Assembly: GCF_000155975.1 (NCBI RefSeq)
Contig: NZ_GG730300.1
Location: 598,159 to 662,158, forward strand
Source: Citrobacter youngae ATCC 29220
GTDB taxonomy: Bacteria > Pseudomonadota > Gammaproteobacteria > Enterobacterales > Enterobacteriaceae
Length of the DNA: 64,000 nt
Reading direction: 5' to 3'
Part shown: piece by piece, positions 49,367 through 61,724 of the stretch
Position numbering within the stretch: position 1 is the first letter of the stretch
Layout: each line of letters opens with the position of its first letter
Made by a program: the position numbers and the translations under genes
The notes under the pieces: generated by a model
Seen by the model: the letters and a program-made list of their open reading frames with translations, nothing else
Told to the model about the DNA's origin: nothing
The model's database searches: none

Positions 49367-50182
49367 ATGCAGTATTGGGGAAAGATAATTGGTGTAGCCG
49401 TGGCTTTAATGATGGGCGGCGGCTTCTGGGGTGTGGTTCTGGGCCTGTTAGTCGGCCACATGTTCGACAAAGCCCGCATGCGCAAAATGGCGTGGTTTGC
49501 CAACCAACGTGAACGCCAGGCGCTTTTTTTTGCCACCACTTTTGAGGTGATGGGGCATCTGACCAAATCCAAAGGTCGCGTCACGGAAGCCGATATTCAT
49601 ATCGCCAGCCAGTTGATGGATCGGATGAATTTGCATGGCGACTCGCGTACCGCCGCGCAACACGCCTTCCGGGTGGGAAAATCAGACAATTACCCATTAC
49701 GGGAAAAGATGCGCCAGTTTCGCAGCGTCTGTTTTGGTCGATTCGATCTGATTCGCATGTTCCTGGAAATTCAAATCCAGGCGGCATTTGCCGACGGGTC
49801 ATTGCATCCTAACGAGCGTGAAGTGCTGTACGTGATTGCTGAGGAGTTGGGGATCTCACGCACCCAATTCGATCAGTTCCTGCGCATGATGCAGGGTGGG
49901 GCACAGTTTGGCGGCGGATATCAACAGCAGTCCGGCGGCGGTGGCTGGCAGCAGGCGCAACGCGGTCCGACGCTGGAAGATGCCTGCAACGTTCTTGGCG
50001 TGAAAGCGACCGATGATGCCACCACCATTAAACGCGCTTATCGTAAACTGATGAGCGAGCACCATCCGGACAAACTGGTCGCCAAAGGTTTGCCACCCGA
50101 AATGATGGAAATGGCCAAGCAAAAAGCGCAGGAAATTCAAAAAGCGTATGAGCTAATCAAGGAACAGAAAGGCTTTAAATAA
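49367..50182 (+). CDS. djlA: DjlA, membrane-anchored J-domain co-chaperone
   Basis: The 271-residue protein has the E. coli length. An N-terminal membrane helix ([30 protein letters not shown], with glycine zipper) anchors it. A TerB-like middle region (about 35-185) and a Gly/Gln-rich linker ([15 protein letters not shown]) follow, then a C-terminal J domain with HPD ([11 protein letters not shown], about 235). It stimulates DnaK and is linked to the Rcs capsule response. It is divergent from lptD, with 255 bases between. Confidence 0.97.
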   Translation: MQYWGKIIGVAVALMMGGGFWGVVLGLLVGHMFDKARMRKMAWFANQRERQALFFATTFEVMGHLTKSKGRVTEADIHIASQLMDRMNLHGDSRTAAQHAFRVGKSDNYPLREKMRQFRSVCFGRFDLIRMFLEIQIQAAFADGSLHPNEREVLYVIAEELGISRTQFDQFLRMMQGGAQFGGGYQQQSGGGGWQQAQRGPTLEDACNVLGVKATDDATTIKRAYRKLMSEHHPDKLVAKGLPPEMMEMAKQKAQEIQKAYELIKEQKGFK

Positions 50183-50188
50183 CAGCTA

Positions 50189-50255
50189 TGCCGGATGGCG
50201 CCTTATCCGGCCTACGTTAATGAATGTAGGCCGGGCAAGCGAAGCGCTCCCGGCA
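50189..50255. repeat. REP pair between djlA and rluA
   Basis: TGCCGGATGGCGCC...TTATCCGGCCTAC and GTAGGCCGGGCAAGCGAAGCGCTCCCGGCA form a REP pair between the convergent genes djlA and rluA. The second unit has the CCGGG/CCCGG core variant. Confidence 0.85.
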
Positions 50256-50270
50256 AAACTGGCTGGGCGT

Positions 50271-50930
50271 TTAAAAATCCGCCGGGACTTTAAACGTCAT
50301 ACTGTTGCCGTATTCGGGATGGGTGATGGTTAGCATCTCGGCATGCAGCAGCAGTCTCGGTGCCATTGCCAGCGCCTCCGGCGGCGCATAGAAACGGTCG
50401 CCGAGGATCGGATGCCCTAATGCCAGCATATGCACACGCAGCTGGTGGGAGCGACCGGTAATGGGTTTCAGCACCACCCGGGCGGTATTATCCGCCGCGA
50501 ACTCTACCACTTCATACTCGGTCTGCGCGGGCTTCCCGGTTTCATAACACACTTTCTGCTTTGGCCGGTTCGGCCAGTCGCAAATCAGCGGTAAATCAAC
50601 CAGCCCCTCGGCCGGGGCGGGATGTCCCCAAACGCGCGCAACATACTGCTTTTTCGGTTCGCGCTCGCGAAACTGGCGTTTTAGCTCGCGCTCCGCCGCT
50701 TTGGTTAGCGCTACTACAATCACGCCGCTGGTTGCCATATCCAGACGATGCACGGATTCAGCCTGTGGGTAGTCGCGTTGAATACGCGTCATCACGCTGT
50801 CTTTGTGCTCATCCAGACGACCCGGCACGGACAACAAGCCACTCGGCTTGTTGACGACCATAATGTGCTCATCCTGATACAGGATAACCAGCCAGGGTTC
50901 CTGTGGCGGATTGTAGTTTTCCATCCCCAT
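50271..50930 (-). CDS. rluA: Dual-specificity pseudouridine synthase RluA
   Basis: The 219-residue enzyme has the E. coli length and modifies U746 of 23S rRNA and U32 of several tRNAs. The catalytic motif HRLDMATSGVIVVALT contains the nucleophile aspartate (Asp64 in E. coli). The family motifs KPITGRSHQLRVHM and LGHPILGDRFY follow. It lies ten bases downstream of rapA on the same strand and is probably co-transcribed with it. Confidence 0.98.
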   Translation of the reverse strand: MGMENYNPPQEPWLVILYQDEHIMVVNKPSGLLSVPGRLDEHKDSVMTRIQRDYPQAESVHRLDMATSGVIVVALTKAAERELKRQFREREPKKQYVARVWGHPAPAEGLVDLPLICDWPNRPKQKVCYETGKPAQTEYEVVEFAADNTARVVLKPITGRSHQLRVHMLALGHPILGDRFYAPPEALAMAPRLLLHAEMLTITHPEYGNSMTFKVPADF

Positions 50931-50940
50931 GTTGGCTCCG

Positions 50941-53847
50941 TTACTGATGCGTCACGACGATCAGGCGCAGGGCATCCAGACGCCAGCCCGCCTGCGCCAG
51001 GCTTTCCAATACCTGCTGACGGTTGCTTTCAATGGCGCTCAGCTCGTCGTCACGGATGTTCGGGTTAACGGCACGCAGCGCTTCCAGACGCGACAGTTCT
51101 GCCGTCAGCTTCTCATCGGCTTCTTTACGTGCAGCGTCGATCAGCGCGCGGGCGGATTTCTCCACCTGTGCTTCGCCCAGTTGCAGAATAGAATGAACGT
51201 CCTGCTGCACGGCGTTGACCAGTTTGCTGCCGGTATGACGGTTAACGGCGCTGAGCTGACGGTTAAAGGTTTCGAATTCAACCTGTGCGGCAAGGTTATT
51301 GCCGTTTTTATCCAGCAGCATGCGTACCGGCGTTGGCGGCAGGAAGCGGTTCAACTGCAGCTGCTTCGGCGCTTGCGCTTCCACAACGTAGACCAGCTCA
51401 ACCAGCAGAGTGCCGACCGGCAATGCTTTGTTTTTCAGCAGGGATATCGTGCTGCTGCCGGTGTCGCCGGAGAGGATCAGATCCAGACCGTTGCGGATCA
51501 GCGGATGCTCCCAGGTAATAAACTGCGCGTCTTCGCGCGACAGAGCGACATCACGTTCAAAGGTAATGGTGCAGCCATCTTCCGGCAGTCCAGGGAAATC
51601 CGGTACCAGCATATGATCCGACGGCGTCAGCACAATTAAGTTGTCGCCGCGATCGTCCTGATTAATACCCACGATATCAAACAGGTTCATGGCGAAGGCG
51701 ATCAGGCTGGTGTCGTCATCCTGCTCTTCAATGCTCTCGGTAAGCCGCTGAGCTTTTTCGCCGCCATTGGAGTGGATTTCCAGCAGACGGTCGCGGCCTT
51801 GCTCCAGCTGCGCTTTCAGCGCGTCGTGCTGTTCGCGGCAGGTTTTGATCAGGTCATCGAAGCCATCGGTGTTTTCCGGTTCGGCCAGGAAGCCGATCAG
51901 ATTGTTATACACCGTGTCATAAATAGTACGTCCGGTCGGACAAGTGTGTTCGAACGCATCCAGACCTTCGTGATACCAGCGCACCAGCACGGATTGCGCG
52001 GTTTTTTCCAGGTACGGCACGTGGATCTGAATATCATGCGCCTGACCGATACGGTCCAGACGGCCAATACGCTGTTCCAGCAGATCCGGGTTGAACGGCA
52101 GGTCGAACATCACCAGGTTGCTGGCGAACTGGAAGTTACGCCCCTCGGAGCCGATTTCAGAGCACAGCATCACCTGGGCGCCGCTATCTTCCTCGCTAAA
52201 CCAGGCCGCAGCGCGGTCACGTTCAATGATCGACATTCCTTCATGGAACACGGCAGCGCGGATCCCTTCGCGTTCGCGCAGGACCTGCTCCAGCTGTAGC
52301 GCGGTGGTCGCTTTCGCGCAGATAACCAGCACTTTTTGCGAGCGGTGGCTGGTCAGGTAGCCCATCAGCCATTCCACGCGCGGGTCAAAGTTCCACCAGG
52401 TGCCGGTGTCGCCTTCGAATTCCTGATAAATCTGTTCCGGGTAGAGCATGTCGCGCGCGCGGTCTTCCGCGCTTTTGCGCGCGCCCATAATGCCGGAGAC
52501 TTTAATCGCCGTCTGGTATTGGGTTGGCAGCGGCAGCTTAATGGTATGCAGCTCGCGTTTCGGGAAGCCTTTTACACCGTTTCGGGTGTTACGGAACAGC
52601 ACGCGGCTGGTGCCATGGCGGTCCATCAGCATCGAAACCAGTTCCTGACGCGCGCTTTGAGCATCTTCGCTGTCGCTGTTTGCCGCCTGCAATAACGGCT
52701 CAATGTCCTGCTCGCCAATCATGTCGCCTAACATGTTCAGCTCATCGTTATTCAGCTTGTTGCCCGCCAGCAGCATAGCGACGGCATCAGCGACCGGACG
52801 GTAATTTTTTTGCTCTTCAACAAACTGGGCGAAATCGTGGAAACGGCTTGGATCCAGCAGGCGCAGACGCGCAAAGTGGCTTTCCATCCCCAGCTGTTCT
52901 GGCGTTGCGGTTAGCAGCAGGATGCCCGGCACGCGTTCTGCCAGCTGTTCAACGGCCATATATTCGCGGCTGGGCGCATCTTCGCTCCATACCAGGTGAT
53001 GGGCTTCATCAACAACCAGCAGATCCCATTCGGCATCACACAGGTGTTCCAGACGCTGTTTATTGCGACGGGCAAAGTCCAGCGAGCAGATGACCAGCTG
53101 TTCGGTTTCAAACGGGTTGTAGGCGTCGTGCTGCGCTTCTGCATAACGCTCATCATCAAACAGCGCAAACCGCAGGTTGAAACGACGCAGCATTTCGACC
53201 AGCCACTGGTGCTGTAAGGTCTCCGGGACGATGATCAGCACGCGCTCTGCGGCGCCGGACAGCAATTGCTGATGCAGGATCATCCCGGCTTCAATGGTTT
53301 TACCTAAACCGACTTCGTCAGCCAGCAATACGCGCGGCGCGTGGCGACGACCAACGTCATGGGCGATGTTGAGCTGGTGGGGGATCAGGCTGGTTCGTTG
53401 ACCGCGCAAACCGCTCCACGGCATACGGTACTGTTCGCTCTGAAATTTACGCGCGCGATAGCGCAGCGCGAAGCGGTCCATACGGTCAATCTGGCCGGCA
53501 AACAGGCGATCCTGTGGTTTACTGAAGACCAGTTTGCTGTCGAGCAACACTTCACGCAGCGTTACACCGGTTTCTTCGGTATCAAGGCGGGTTCCGATAT
53601 AGGCAAGCAGACCGTTTTCTTCTTTTACTTCATCGACATGCAGTTGCCAGCCTTCATGGCTTGTTATCGTATCGCCAGGATTGAACATCACGCGGGTCAC
53701 GGGGGAATCACTGCGCGCATACAGACGGTTTTCGCCCGTCGATGAGAAAAGTAAAGTGACGGTTCGCGCATCCATGGCGACAACAGTACCAAGTCCCAGT
53801 TCGCTTTCTGTATCGCTGATCCAGCGTTGACCAAGTGTAAAAGGCAT
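50941..53847 (-). CDS. rapA: RapA, RNA polymerase-associated SWI2/SNF2 ATPase
   Basis: The 968-residue protein has the E. coli length. It recycles RNA polymerase during transcription. An N-terminal Tudor-like region precedes the helicase core. Motif I is [20 protein letters not shown] (about 170-190), motif II is the DEAH box [12 protein letters not shown] (about 280), and later motifs include [50 protein letters not shown]. The C-terminal part is the RapA-specific domain. It starts 177 bases from the 3' end of polB. No defects are seen. Confidence 0.98.
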   Translation of the reverse strand: MPFTLGQRWISDTESELGLGTVVAMDARTVTLLFSSTGENRLYARSDSPVTRVMFNPGDTITSHEGWQLHVDEVKEENGLLAYIGTRLDTEETGVTLREVLLDSKLVFSKPQDRLFAGQIDRMDRFALRYRARKFQSEQYRMPWSGLRGQRTSLIPHQLNIAHDVGRRHAPRVLLADEVGLGKTIEAGMILHQQLLSGAAERVLIIVPETLQHQWLVEMLRRFNLRFALFDDERYAEAQHDAYNPFETEQLVICSLDFARRNKQRLEHLCDAEWDLLVVDEAHHLVWSEDAPSREYMAVEQLAERVPGILLLTATPEQLGMESHFARLRLLDPSRFHDFAQFVEEQKNYRPVADAVAMLLAGNKLNNDELNMLGDMIGEQDIEPLLQAANSDSEDAQSARQELVSMLMDRHGTSRVLFRNTRNGVKGFPKRELHTIKLPLPTQYQTAIKVSGIMGARKSAEDRARDMLYPEQIYQEFEGDTGTWWNFDPRVEWLMGYLTSHRSQKVLVICAKATTALQLEQVLREREGIRAAVFHEGMSIIERDRAAAWFSEEDSGAQVMLCSEIGSEGRNFQFASNLVMFDLPFNPDLLEQRIGRLDRIGQAHDIQIHVPYLEKTAQSVLVRWYHEGLDAFEHTCPTGRTIYDTVYNNLIGFLAEPENTDGFDDLIKTCREQHDALKAQLEQGRDRLLEIHSNGGEKAQRLTESIEEQDDDTSLIAFAMNLFDIVGINQDDRGDNLIVLTPSDHMLVPDFPGLPEDGCTITFERDVALSREDAQFITWEHPLIRNGLDLILSGDTGSSTISLLKNKALPVGTLLVELVYVVEAQAPKQLQLNRFLPPTPVRMLLDKNGNNLAAQVEFETFNRQLSAVNRHTGSKLVNAVQQDVHSILQLGEAQVEKSARALIDAARKEADEKLTAELSRLEALRAVNPNIRDDELSAIESNRQQVLESLAQAGWRLDALRLIVVTHQ

Positions 53848-54024
53848 ATATGTTCGGCTCTATATCTTTAATTGCAGGCAATACTCGTCAGTTTCCGGGC
53901 TAACCCCGGTTTTTGAGAGCATACGACCCCGCTACCAGGCTAATAAATCAGTGGTAGTGGTGTTAAATGGGTCCAGGAATGGAAAGGGCGCTATGGTACT
54001 GGATGGCGGCGCTTTCGTCACGCG

Positions 54025-56376
54025 TCAAAATAACCCCAGTTGTCCTGTGAGTAGTGTAGCAAAATTATCGTCAATAAAGGGAAGAATTCCCTCGGCTACC
54101 GGCTGGATCTGGCGGGTCAGATAGTGCTCGTAATCGAGAGCAGATTGCTGATAATCAACAGGTTCAGGACCGTTTATCGTCCAGACATATTTGATGGTGC
54201 CGCGATTCTGATACTGCGGCGGACGCCCCAGTTTGGCATTCTGCTCGTCGGCGAGTCGCGCGGCGCGAACGTGCGGCGGAACGTTGCGCTGATATTCGCT
54301 TAACGGGCGGCGCAGGCGTTTGCGGTAGACCAGTTGTGCATCCAGTTCACCCGCCATCAGGCGGTCGATGGTTTCGCGGACAAATTCCTTATACGGCTCG
54401 TGACGAAAAATTCGCAGGTACAGCGCCTGCTGAAACTGTTGGGCCAGCGGCGTCCAGTCGGTGCGAACCGTTTCCAGCCCCTTAAACACCATGCGTTGTT
54501 CAGCCCCATCCTGAATCATCCCGGCGTAACGCTTTTTACTACCGGTATCAGCGCCGCGAATGGTCGGCATCAAAAAACGACAAAAATGGGTTTCAAATTC
54601 CAGCTCCAGCGCGCTGGTCAGATTTTGCTGCTTTAGCGACCGCGCCCACCAGTCGTTGATATAGCTCACCAGCTCCCGGCCAATCCGGGCGGCATCGTCT
54701 TCTGAGTGCGCCTTTTTAAGCCAGACAAAGGTGGAGTCGGTATCGCCATAGATGACGTCGTAACCCTGAGCCTCAATTAGCGTTTTGGTCTGGCGCATAA
54801 TCGCATGGCCGCGCATGGTGATTGACGAGGCCAGTCTCGGGTCGAAAAAGCGACAGGCGGTGGTGCCAAGCACGCCGTAAAACGCGTTCATGATGATTTT
54901 CAGCGCCTGCGAGAGCGGCTTATTGCCGTGGCGTTTTGCTTCTTCGCGCCCGTGCCAGATCTGAGTAACGATCTCCGGCAGACAGTGCTTTTCACGTGAG
55001 AACCAGGCGTCAAGAAAACCTTCCGTGCTGTGTTCCCGATCCGGCTGCGCCATCCCTTCGATAAGCCCCACAGGATCGATTAAAAAGGTACGAATAATTG
55101 ACGGGTACAGGCTTTTGTAATCCAGCACCAGCACGGAGTCGTACAGCCCTGGCTGCGAGTCCATCACATAGCCGCCGGGGCTGGCGTGCGCAGGCACTTC
55201 GCCCAGATTCGGCGCTACGTAACCCGCCCGGTGCATGCGCGGGAGATAGAGGTGGCCGAAGGCGGCAACCGAACCGCCGTGGCGGTCAACCGGCAGGCCG
55301 TTGACCGTCGAGCGCTCCAGCAGAAAGGGCATGATCTCGGTTTTATGAAAAATACGCGTGACCAGCTCACAGTCTTTGAGATTGTAGGTGGCGAGCGCGG
55401 GTTTATCCTGGGCAAACCGACGGTCAATTTCGTCCATTCTGTCCCACGGGTTATCAATCGACTTTCCTTCGCCCAGCAGCTCCTGCGACACGGTTTCCAG
55501 CGAAAACGACGAGAAATTCCAGAATGCGGATTTGAGCGCCTCAATGCCGTCAACGATCAGACGCCCTTTCGTCTGCGCAAAGAATACGCCGTTTTTGAAG
55601 CCATGCTCGCGCCACTCCAGTTCGCTATTATCACGACCAAAACGCAGTGGGATACGGTAGCGTTCGGCATGCTTTTGCAGGACGCGTAAATCGAATTGCA
55701 CCACGTTCCAGCCGATGATGACATCGGGATCGTGACGGGCAATCCAGTCGTTGAGTTTTTCCAGCAGCTGCGGGCGGCTTGCGACGTACTCAAGTTCAAA
55801 ATCGAGCGCCGAGGCGTCGCCGTTTGCCGGGCCGAGCATGTAGACAATACGCTGCCCGCAGCCTTCAAGGCCGATGCAGTAGAGTTCACCGTGGCGCGTG
55901 GTTTCGATATCCAGCGACACCCATTTTAGCGGCGGTCGATAATCCGGATTTGGCTTCAGGCGGGCATTCATCAGCGCGCCGTTATGGGGGTCACCGTCAA
56001 CCCAAACCGGGGAGGTGATAAAACGCTCCATCAGATACCGCTCTGGCGGACGTACATCGGCCTCATAAACGGTGATGTTGTTTTCGCGCAGCAGCTTTTC
56101 CAGCCGCATAAGCTGGCGATGTGAGCGGCAATACAGGCCCGAAACGGGCTGACGGTGAAAATCCTGCAGTTTAAGCGGCGCCAGGCGATAGCCATTTTCT
56201 GCCAGTAATAATGAGGTTGCGCGGGGCACCTGATCGGCAGGAATAAACGCGACCGACTCCTGCGGCGCAAGTGTGACCAGCAATGGTCCGCTGTCCGTTG
56301 CCAGCCAGAATGAAACCTCTGTTCCCTGTGGGGTATCCCGCCAGTGCCGGGTTAAAATAAAGCCTGCCTGCGCCAC
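54025..56376 (-). CDS. polB: DNA polymerase II
   Basis: The 783-residue family B polymerase has the E. coli length and restarts stalled forks and copies damaged DNA. The exonuclease domain motif is [16 protein letters not shown] (Exo I, about 150) and [18 protein letters not shown] (Exo II). The polymerase motifs are [17 protein letters not shown] (A), [15 protein letters not shown] (B) and [11 protein letters not shown] (C). An SOS box lies 54-73 bases upstream, so it is LexA-regulated, as known in E. coli. It is the last gene before the AT-rich orphan region. Confidence 0.98.
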   Translation of the reverse strand: MAQAGFILTRHWRDTPQGTEVSFWLATDSGPLLVTLAPQESVAFIPADQVPRATSLLLAENGYRLAPLKLQDFHRQPVSGLYCRSHRQLMRLEKLLRENNITVYEADVRPPERYLMERFITSPVWVDGDPHNGALMNARLKPNPDYRPPLKWVSLDIETTRHGELYCIGLEGCGQRIVYMLGPANGDASALDFELEYVASRPQLLEKLNDWIARHDPDVIIGWNVVQFDLRVLQKHAERYRIPLRFGRDNSELEWREHGFKNGVFFAQTKGRLIVDGIEALKSAFWNFSSFSLETVSQELLGEGKSIDNPWDRMDEIDRRFAQDKPALATYNLKDCELVTRIFHKTEIMPFLLERSTVNGLPVDRHGGSVAAFGHLYLPRMHRAGYVAPNLGEVPAHASPGGYVMDSQPGLYDSVLVLDYKSLYPSIIRTFLIDPVGLIEGMAQPDREHSTEGFLDAWFSREKHCLPEIVTQIWHGREEAKRHGNKPLSQALKIIMNAFYGVLGTTACRFFDPRLASSITMRGHAIMRQTKTLIEAQGYDVIYGDTDSTFVWLKKAHSEDDAARIGRELVSYINDWWARSLKQQNLTSALELEFETHFCRFLMPTIRGADTGSKKRYAGMIQDGAEQRMVFKGLETVRTDWTPLAQQFQQALYLRIFRHEPYKEFVRETIDRLMAGELDAQLVYRKRLRRPLSEYQRNVPPHVRAARLADEQNAKLGRPPQYQNRGTIKYVWTINGPEPVDYQQSALDYEHYLTRQIQPVAEGILPFIDDNFATLLTGQLGLF

Positions 56377-56429
56377 GCTGCGTATCCGTCAAAAAACCAG
56401 TCATTATTATAGCCTGGTTTTTTTGAATG

Positions 56430-56449
56430 TACTGTTATTTTGTACAGCC
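56430..56449 (-). promoter_or_regulatory. LexA (SOS) box of polB
   Basis: TACTGTTATTTTGTACAGCC contains the exact LexA core CTGT-N8-ACAG (56432-56447), 55 bases ahead of polB. It marks polB as part of the SOS regulon. Confidence 0.85.
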
Positions 56450-56946
56450 TTTCGGCGTGAAGCGTTGCGCACATCCTTCTCTATTTAACAAGGGCAGGTA
56501 CAGCCAGGACGCCTTTTGTATTTCATCTGTCAATAAAGGCGTTTAGAAACTGCGTGATTAATTATTTTATTCGTACGACTTCATTTTTCCTCTTTTATTA
56601 GTTCTTTGATTTATATATGTGCCAATAATTCAAGTCCATTTCCGGAGTTCTGCTATTTTTTAGGAATTGTGCTTATTTCATTCTGCTACTCGTTTCTCGG
56701 AACTGGAAAATAATAGTTTTTCTATTTGTGTTTATTAATGATTGATGTAAAAATTTATTCGAAATTCCCGGGCTAGGAAATTAAATATAATATATTTAAG
56801 CGAGATGCAATTGCTGAATAAAAACGGATTTCAGTTCGATTTCGTCGGGTTATCTCTCTGTGATATTTGATTTTTATTTCAATATATAATTTTATTTTTG
56901 CTGTTGGTTCGGGTATTTCTCTTTTTTAATATGTGATGGAGTGTTC
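56450..56946. other. AT-rich region between polB and the orphan gene
   Basis: About 500 bases with no convincing gene. The region is far more AT-rich than its neighbours, with long T and A runs. TATAAT occurs at 56786-56791 (plus strand) without a clear -35; it could serve the orphan gene 156 bases downstream. Low GC on both sides of a gene absent from the E. coli order suggests transferred DNA. Confidence 0.5.
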
Positions 56947-57333
56947 ATGGAATTTCGTTCTAAGCAACAAGCAGGTGTGAAATACGCTAACTATATGTTT
57001 GTTAACGCATTGACTTCTAATAATGCTGTGAAAACAGTGAGTAAGTTTATTTCCTATAAAACATGGAATGGACAATTATGGAATGCTGAAATTATTGATA
57101 ATGGAAATGGTTTTTTTCACTGGCAGGGCAAGGACAAGCATAATGGTCACCGGGATACGGTGATAAATTATCTGGTAAATGGACAAAAATGGCAGGCGAC
57201 AATCGCGGATTATGTCTTTTTTCATTGTTTAGATGGAGGACAAAATCAGGGGCATTACGATAATGTCATAAACTATATCAGTGCAAATGATTGTGTTTAT
57301 CAGGGCTCATTCGCTGAATATTACGGCGAATAA
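56947..57333 (+). CDS. Orphan 128-residue protein with internal repeats, function unknown
   Basis: I do not recognise this protein. ATG at 56947 has GGAG ending six bases upstream; an in-frame GTG two codons earlier is possible. It has no signal peptide or membrane segment. The product is rich in Asn, Tyr, Gly and aromatic residues. Three imperfect repeats are visible: about 31-70, 72-105 and the partial 107-128. Each begins V-x-x-[FY]-[IL], and the two full copies then have W-[NQ]-A-x-I-x-D, FFH and G-H-x-D (GHRDTVINYL, GHYDNVINYI). Such repeats suggest a small all-beta fold, perhaps carbohydrate-binding, but that is speculation. The gene is AT-rich, unlike polB and araD, and absent from this slot in E. 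coli. A hairpin follows its stop. Confidence 0.7.
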   Translation: MEFRSKQQAGVKYANYMFVNALTSNNAVKTVSKFISYKTWNGQLWNAEIIDNGNGFFHWQGKDKHNGHRDTVINYLVNGQKWQATIADYVFFHCLDGGQNQGHYDNVINYISANDCVYQGSFAEYYGE

Positions 57334-57340
57334 CAGAGGA

Positions 57341-57361
57341 GCGCGTAGTTTATCTACGCGC
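57341..57361. terminator. Hairpin between the orphan gene and araD
   Basis: GCGCGTAG (57341-57348) pairs with CTACGCGC (57354-57361) around a 5-base loop, between the convergent orphan gene and araD. It probably ends both transcripts, though no strong T-tract follows on either side. Confidence 0.55.
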
Positions 57362-57370
57362 TTGATGGAA

Positions 57371-58066
57371 CTACTGCCCGTAATAGGCTTTGGCGCCATG
57401 CTTACGCAGATAATGCTTATCCAGCAAGGTTTGCTGCATATCCGGAAGCTGCGGCGTGAGTTGGCGGCAGAAGATGCCCATATAGGCGACTTCTTCCAGC
57501 ACGATGGCGTTATGCACCGCATCTTCGGCATTTTTTCCCCAGGCAAACGGGCCGTGAGAGTGCACCAGAACGCCCGGCATCTGCGCTGCGTCAATTCCTT
57601 GTTTCTCAAAGGTTTCGACGATCACATTCCCGGTTTCCCACTCGTATTCCCCGTTAATCTCGCTGTCGGTCATTTTACGTGTGCAGGGAATGGCGCCGTA
57701 GAAATAGTCCGCATGGGTGGTACCCGTGGCCGGAATCGACTGACCCGCCTGCGCCCAGATGGTTGCGTGACGCGAATGGGTATGAACAATGCCGCCAATG
57801 GTCGGAAACGCCTGATACAGCAGACGGTGCGTTGGGGTATCGGAGGAGGGTTTTTTCGTGCCTTCAACCACTTCCCCGGTGGCGATACTGACAACAACCA
57901 TATCGTCGGCGGTCATGACGCTGTAATCGACGCCGGAAGGTTTAATCACAAACACGCCGCGTTCGCGATCGACGGCGCTGACGTTCCCCCAGGTCAGCGT
58001 CACCAGGTTATGCTTTGGCAGTGCCAGATTCGCTTCCAGCACCTGACGTTTAAGATCTTCTAGCAT
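57371..58066 (-). CDS. araD: L-ribulose-5-phosphate 4-epimerase
   Basis: The 231-residue class II aldolase-family enzyme has the E. coli length. It converts L-ribulose-5-phosphate to D-xylulose-5-phosphate, the last step of arabinose entry into the pentose phosphate pathway. Zinc is bound by histidines in [15 protein letters not shown] (His95 and His97 in E. coli) and HSHGPFAWG (His171). The N-terminal [28 protein letters not shown] is typical. It is the last gene of araBAD, separated from araA by a REP pair. Confidence 0.98.
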   Translation of the reverse strand: MLEDLKRQVLEANLALPKHNLVTLTWGNVSAVDRERGVFVIKPSGVDYSVMTADDMVVVSIATGEVVEGTKKPSSDTPTHRLLYQAFPTIGGIVHTHSRHATIWAQAGQSIPATGTTHADYFYGAIPCTRKMTDSEINGEYEWETGNVIVETFEKQGIDAAQMPGVLVHSHGPFAWGKNAEDAVHNAIVLEEVAYMGIFCRQLTPQLPDMQQTLLDKHYLRKHGAKAYYGQ

Positions 58067-58079
58067 GTTAACTCCTGAA

Positions 58080-58148
58080 TGCCGGATGGCGCTTCGCTTA
58101 TCCGGCCTGCGATGATTTGTAGGCCGGTAAATGCAATGCCACCGGGCA
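58080..58148. repeat. REP pair inside araBAD (araA-araD)
   Basis: TGCCGGATGGCGCTTCGCTTATCCGGCCTGC and the opposed unit GTAGGCCGGTAAATGC...GCCACCGGGC fill most of the 96-base gap between araA and araD within the operon. Confidence 0.88.
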
Positions 58149-58162
58149 ATCCGTTTCGATAA

Positions 58163-59665
58163 TTAACGTTTGAACCCGTAATACACTTCGTTCCAGCGCA
58201 GCGCGTCCTTAAAGGCCGGCAGACGGGTATCGTTATCGATCACTGCGATCTCGATATCGTGCATTTCTGCGAACTGGCGCATATCGTTCAGATCCAGCGC
58301 ATGGCTGAAGACGGTATGGTGCGCGCCACCGGCAAGGATCCAGGCTTCGGATGCGGTTGGCAGATCCGGCTGGGCCTTCCACAGCGCGTTCGCCACCGGC
58401 AGTTTCGGCAGGTTGTGCGGCGTTTGTACCGTGTCGATGCAGTTAACCAGCAGGCGATAGCGATCGCCGAGATCGATCAGGCTGGCAACCACTGCCGGAC
58501 CGGTTTTGGTGTTGAAGATCAGACGGGCAGGATCGTCTTTACCACCAATACCGAGGTGCTGTACGTCGAGGATCGGTTTCTCTTCCACCGCGATGGATGG
58601 GCACACTTCCAGCATGTGCGAGCCGAGCACCAGATCGTTGCCTTTCTCGAAGTGGTAGGTGTAATCCTCCATAAATGAGGTGCCGCCCTGCAGACCGGTT
58701 GACATCACCTTCATGATGCGAAGCAGAGCGGCGGTTTTCCAGTCGCCTTCGCCCGCAAAGCCGTAGCCTTGCTGCATCAGACGCTGTACGGCCAGACCCG
58801 GGAGTTGTTTCAGGCCGTGCAAATCTTCAAAGGTAGTAGTAAAGGCGTGGAATCCGCCCTGTTCCAGGAAGCGTTTCATCCCCAGTTCAATACGGGCTGC
58901 TTCCAGTACGTTCTGGCGCTTTTCTCCGTGAACCTGCGTGGCCGCCGTCATGGTGTAGGTGCTTTCGTATTCGTCGATCAGCGCGTTGATTTCACCGTCG
59001 CTGATTGCGTTCACCACCTGGACCAGGTCGCCCACGGCCCAGGTATTCACCGAGAAGCCGAATTTAATCTGCGCGGCGACTTTATCGCCATCGGTGACCG
59101 CGACTTCGCGCATGTTGTCGCCAAAACGGCAGACTTTCAGATGGCGAGTATCCTGTTTGGATACCGCCTGGCGCATCCATGAGCCGATACGCTCGTGCGC
59201 TTGTTTATCCTGCCAGTGACCGGTCACTACGGCGTGCTGCTGACGCATACGCGCGCCGATGAAGCCGAACTCGCGGCCGCCGTGCGCGGTTTGGTTCAGG
59301 TTCATAAAGTCCATATCAATGCTTTCCCACGGCAGGGCGGCGTTGAACTGGGTATGGAACTGCATCAGCGGTTTGTTGAGGATCGCCAGGCCGTTGATCC
59401 ACATTTTGGCCGGAGAGAAAGTGTGCAGCCAGACTACCATCCCTGCGCAGCGATCGTCATAGTTAGCATCACGACAGATAGCGGTAATCTCGTCAGGCGT
59501 CGTGCCCAGCGGTTTTAAGACCAGTTTGCAGGGCAGTTTAGCTTCAGTATTCAGTGCGTTAACGACGTGCTCGGCATGCTGGGTTACCTGACGCAGGGTT
59601 TCAGGGCCATACAGATGCTGGCTACCAATCACAAACCACACTTCATAGTTATCAAAAATCGTCAT
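58163..59665 (-). CDS. araA: L-arabinose isomerase
   Basis: The 500-residue enzyme has the E. coli length. It isomerises L-arabinose to L-ribulose with Mn2+. The N-terminal [30 protein letters not shown], the [33 protein letters not shown] stretch and metal-site residues ([14 protein letters not shown] and [10 protein letters not shown], with the catalytic Glu306 and Glu333 of E. coli) are all present. It lies 10 bases after araB and is followed after 96 bases by araD. Confidence 0.98.
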   Translation of the reverse strand: MTIFDNYEVWFVIGSQHLYGPETLRQVTQHAEHVVNALNTEAKLPCKLVLKPLGTTPDEITAICRDANYDDRCAGMVVWLHTFSPAKMWINGLAILNKPLMQFHTQFNAALPWESIDMDFMNLNQTAHGGREFGFIGARMRQQHAVVTGHWQDKQAHERIGSWMRQAVSKQDTRHLKVCRFGDNMREVAVTDGDKVAAQIKFGFSVNTWAVGDLVQVVNAISDGEINALIDEYESTYTMTAATQVHGEKRQNVLEAARIELGMKRFLEQGGFHAFTTTFEDLHGLKQLPGLAVQRLMQQGYGFAGEGDWKTAALLRIMKVMSTGLQGGTSFMEDYTYHFEKGNDLVLGSHMLEVCPSIAVEEKPILDVQHLGIGGKDDPARLIFNTKTGPAVVASLIDLGDRYRLLVNCIDTVQTPHNLPKLPVANALWKAQPDLPTASEAWILAGGAHHTVFSHALDLNDMRQFAEMHDIEIAVIDNDTRLPAFKDALRWNEVYYGFKR

Positions 59666-59675
59666 TGTCGTGTCC

Positions 59676-61484
<1,809 letters not shown>

Positions 61485-61497
61485 TGGCATCACAAAG

Positions 61498-61513
61498 TGT
61501 GACGCTGTGCAAA
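61498..61513. promoter_or_regulatory. CRP site of the ara region
   Basis: TGTGACGCTGTGCAAA, equivalent to TGTGACGCCGTGCAAA in E. coli, lies between araI1 and araO1. CRP here stimulates pBAD with AraC. Confidence 0.8.
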
Positions 61514-61521
61514 TATTCAAT

Positions 61522-61560
61522 GTGGACATTTCTGTCGTAGTTATAGACACTTTTGTTAGC
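61522..61560. promoter_or_regulatory. araO1 operator
   Basis: Two AraC half-sites, TGGACATTTCTGTCGTA (61522-61538) and TAGACACTTTTGTTAGC (61544-61560), occupy the araO1 position and overlap the araC promoter region, permitting autorepression. Confidence 0.7.
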
Positions 61561-61673
61561 CGGTTTTGTCGTTGGCGTAGTACAGGTTTTTTACAAAGTG
61601 CTTTTCGCAAGCGGGGTTGATGGTCCATTACCGAAAACGCAGCGGTCCACAAGGGCGAGCGCGATGATATTTT

Positions 61674-61691
61674 GCGTAATATGGACAAATT
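61674..61691. promoter_or_regulatory. araO2 distal operator
   Basis: GCGTAATATGGACAAATT, near the araC start, resembles E. coli araO2 (TGCAATATGGACAATTGG). It is about 205 bases from araI1, similar to the looping distance in E. coli. Confidence 0.75.
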
Positions 61692-61724
61692 GTTTCTTAG
61701 CAGAATCCAGGGAGTATTGAAATT

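Noticed and set aside
53897-53916. Rightward intrinsic terminator between polB and rapA (CCGGG/CCCGG plus T-run)
   Set aside because: No rightward gene ends there; it lies in the rapA leader in reverse orientation, and the stem is short. Not supported as a functional terminator.
57281-58063. 260-codon plus-strand ORF antisense to araD
   Set aside because: It begins inside the orphan gene and runs through araD in reverse; no family resemblance and no promoter.
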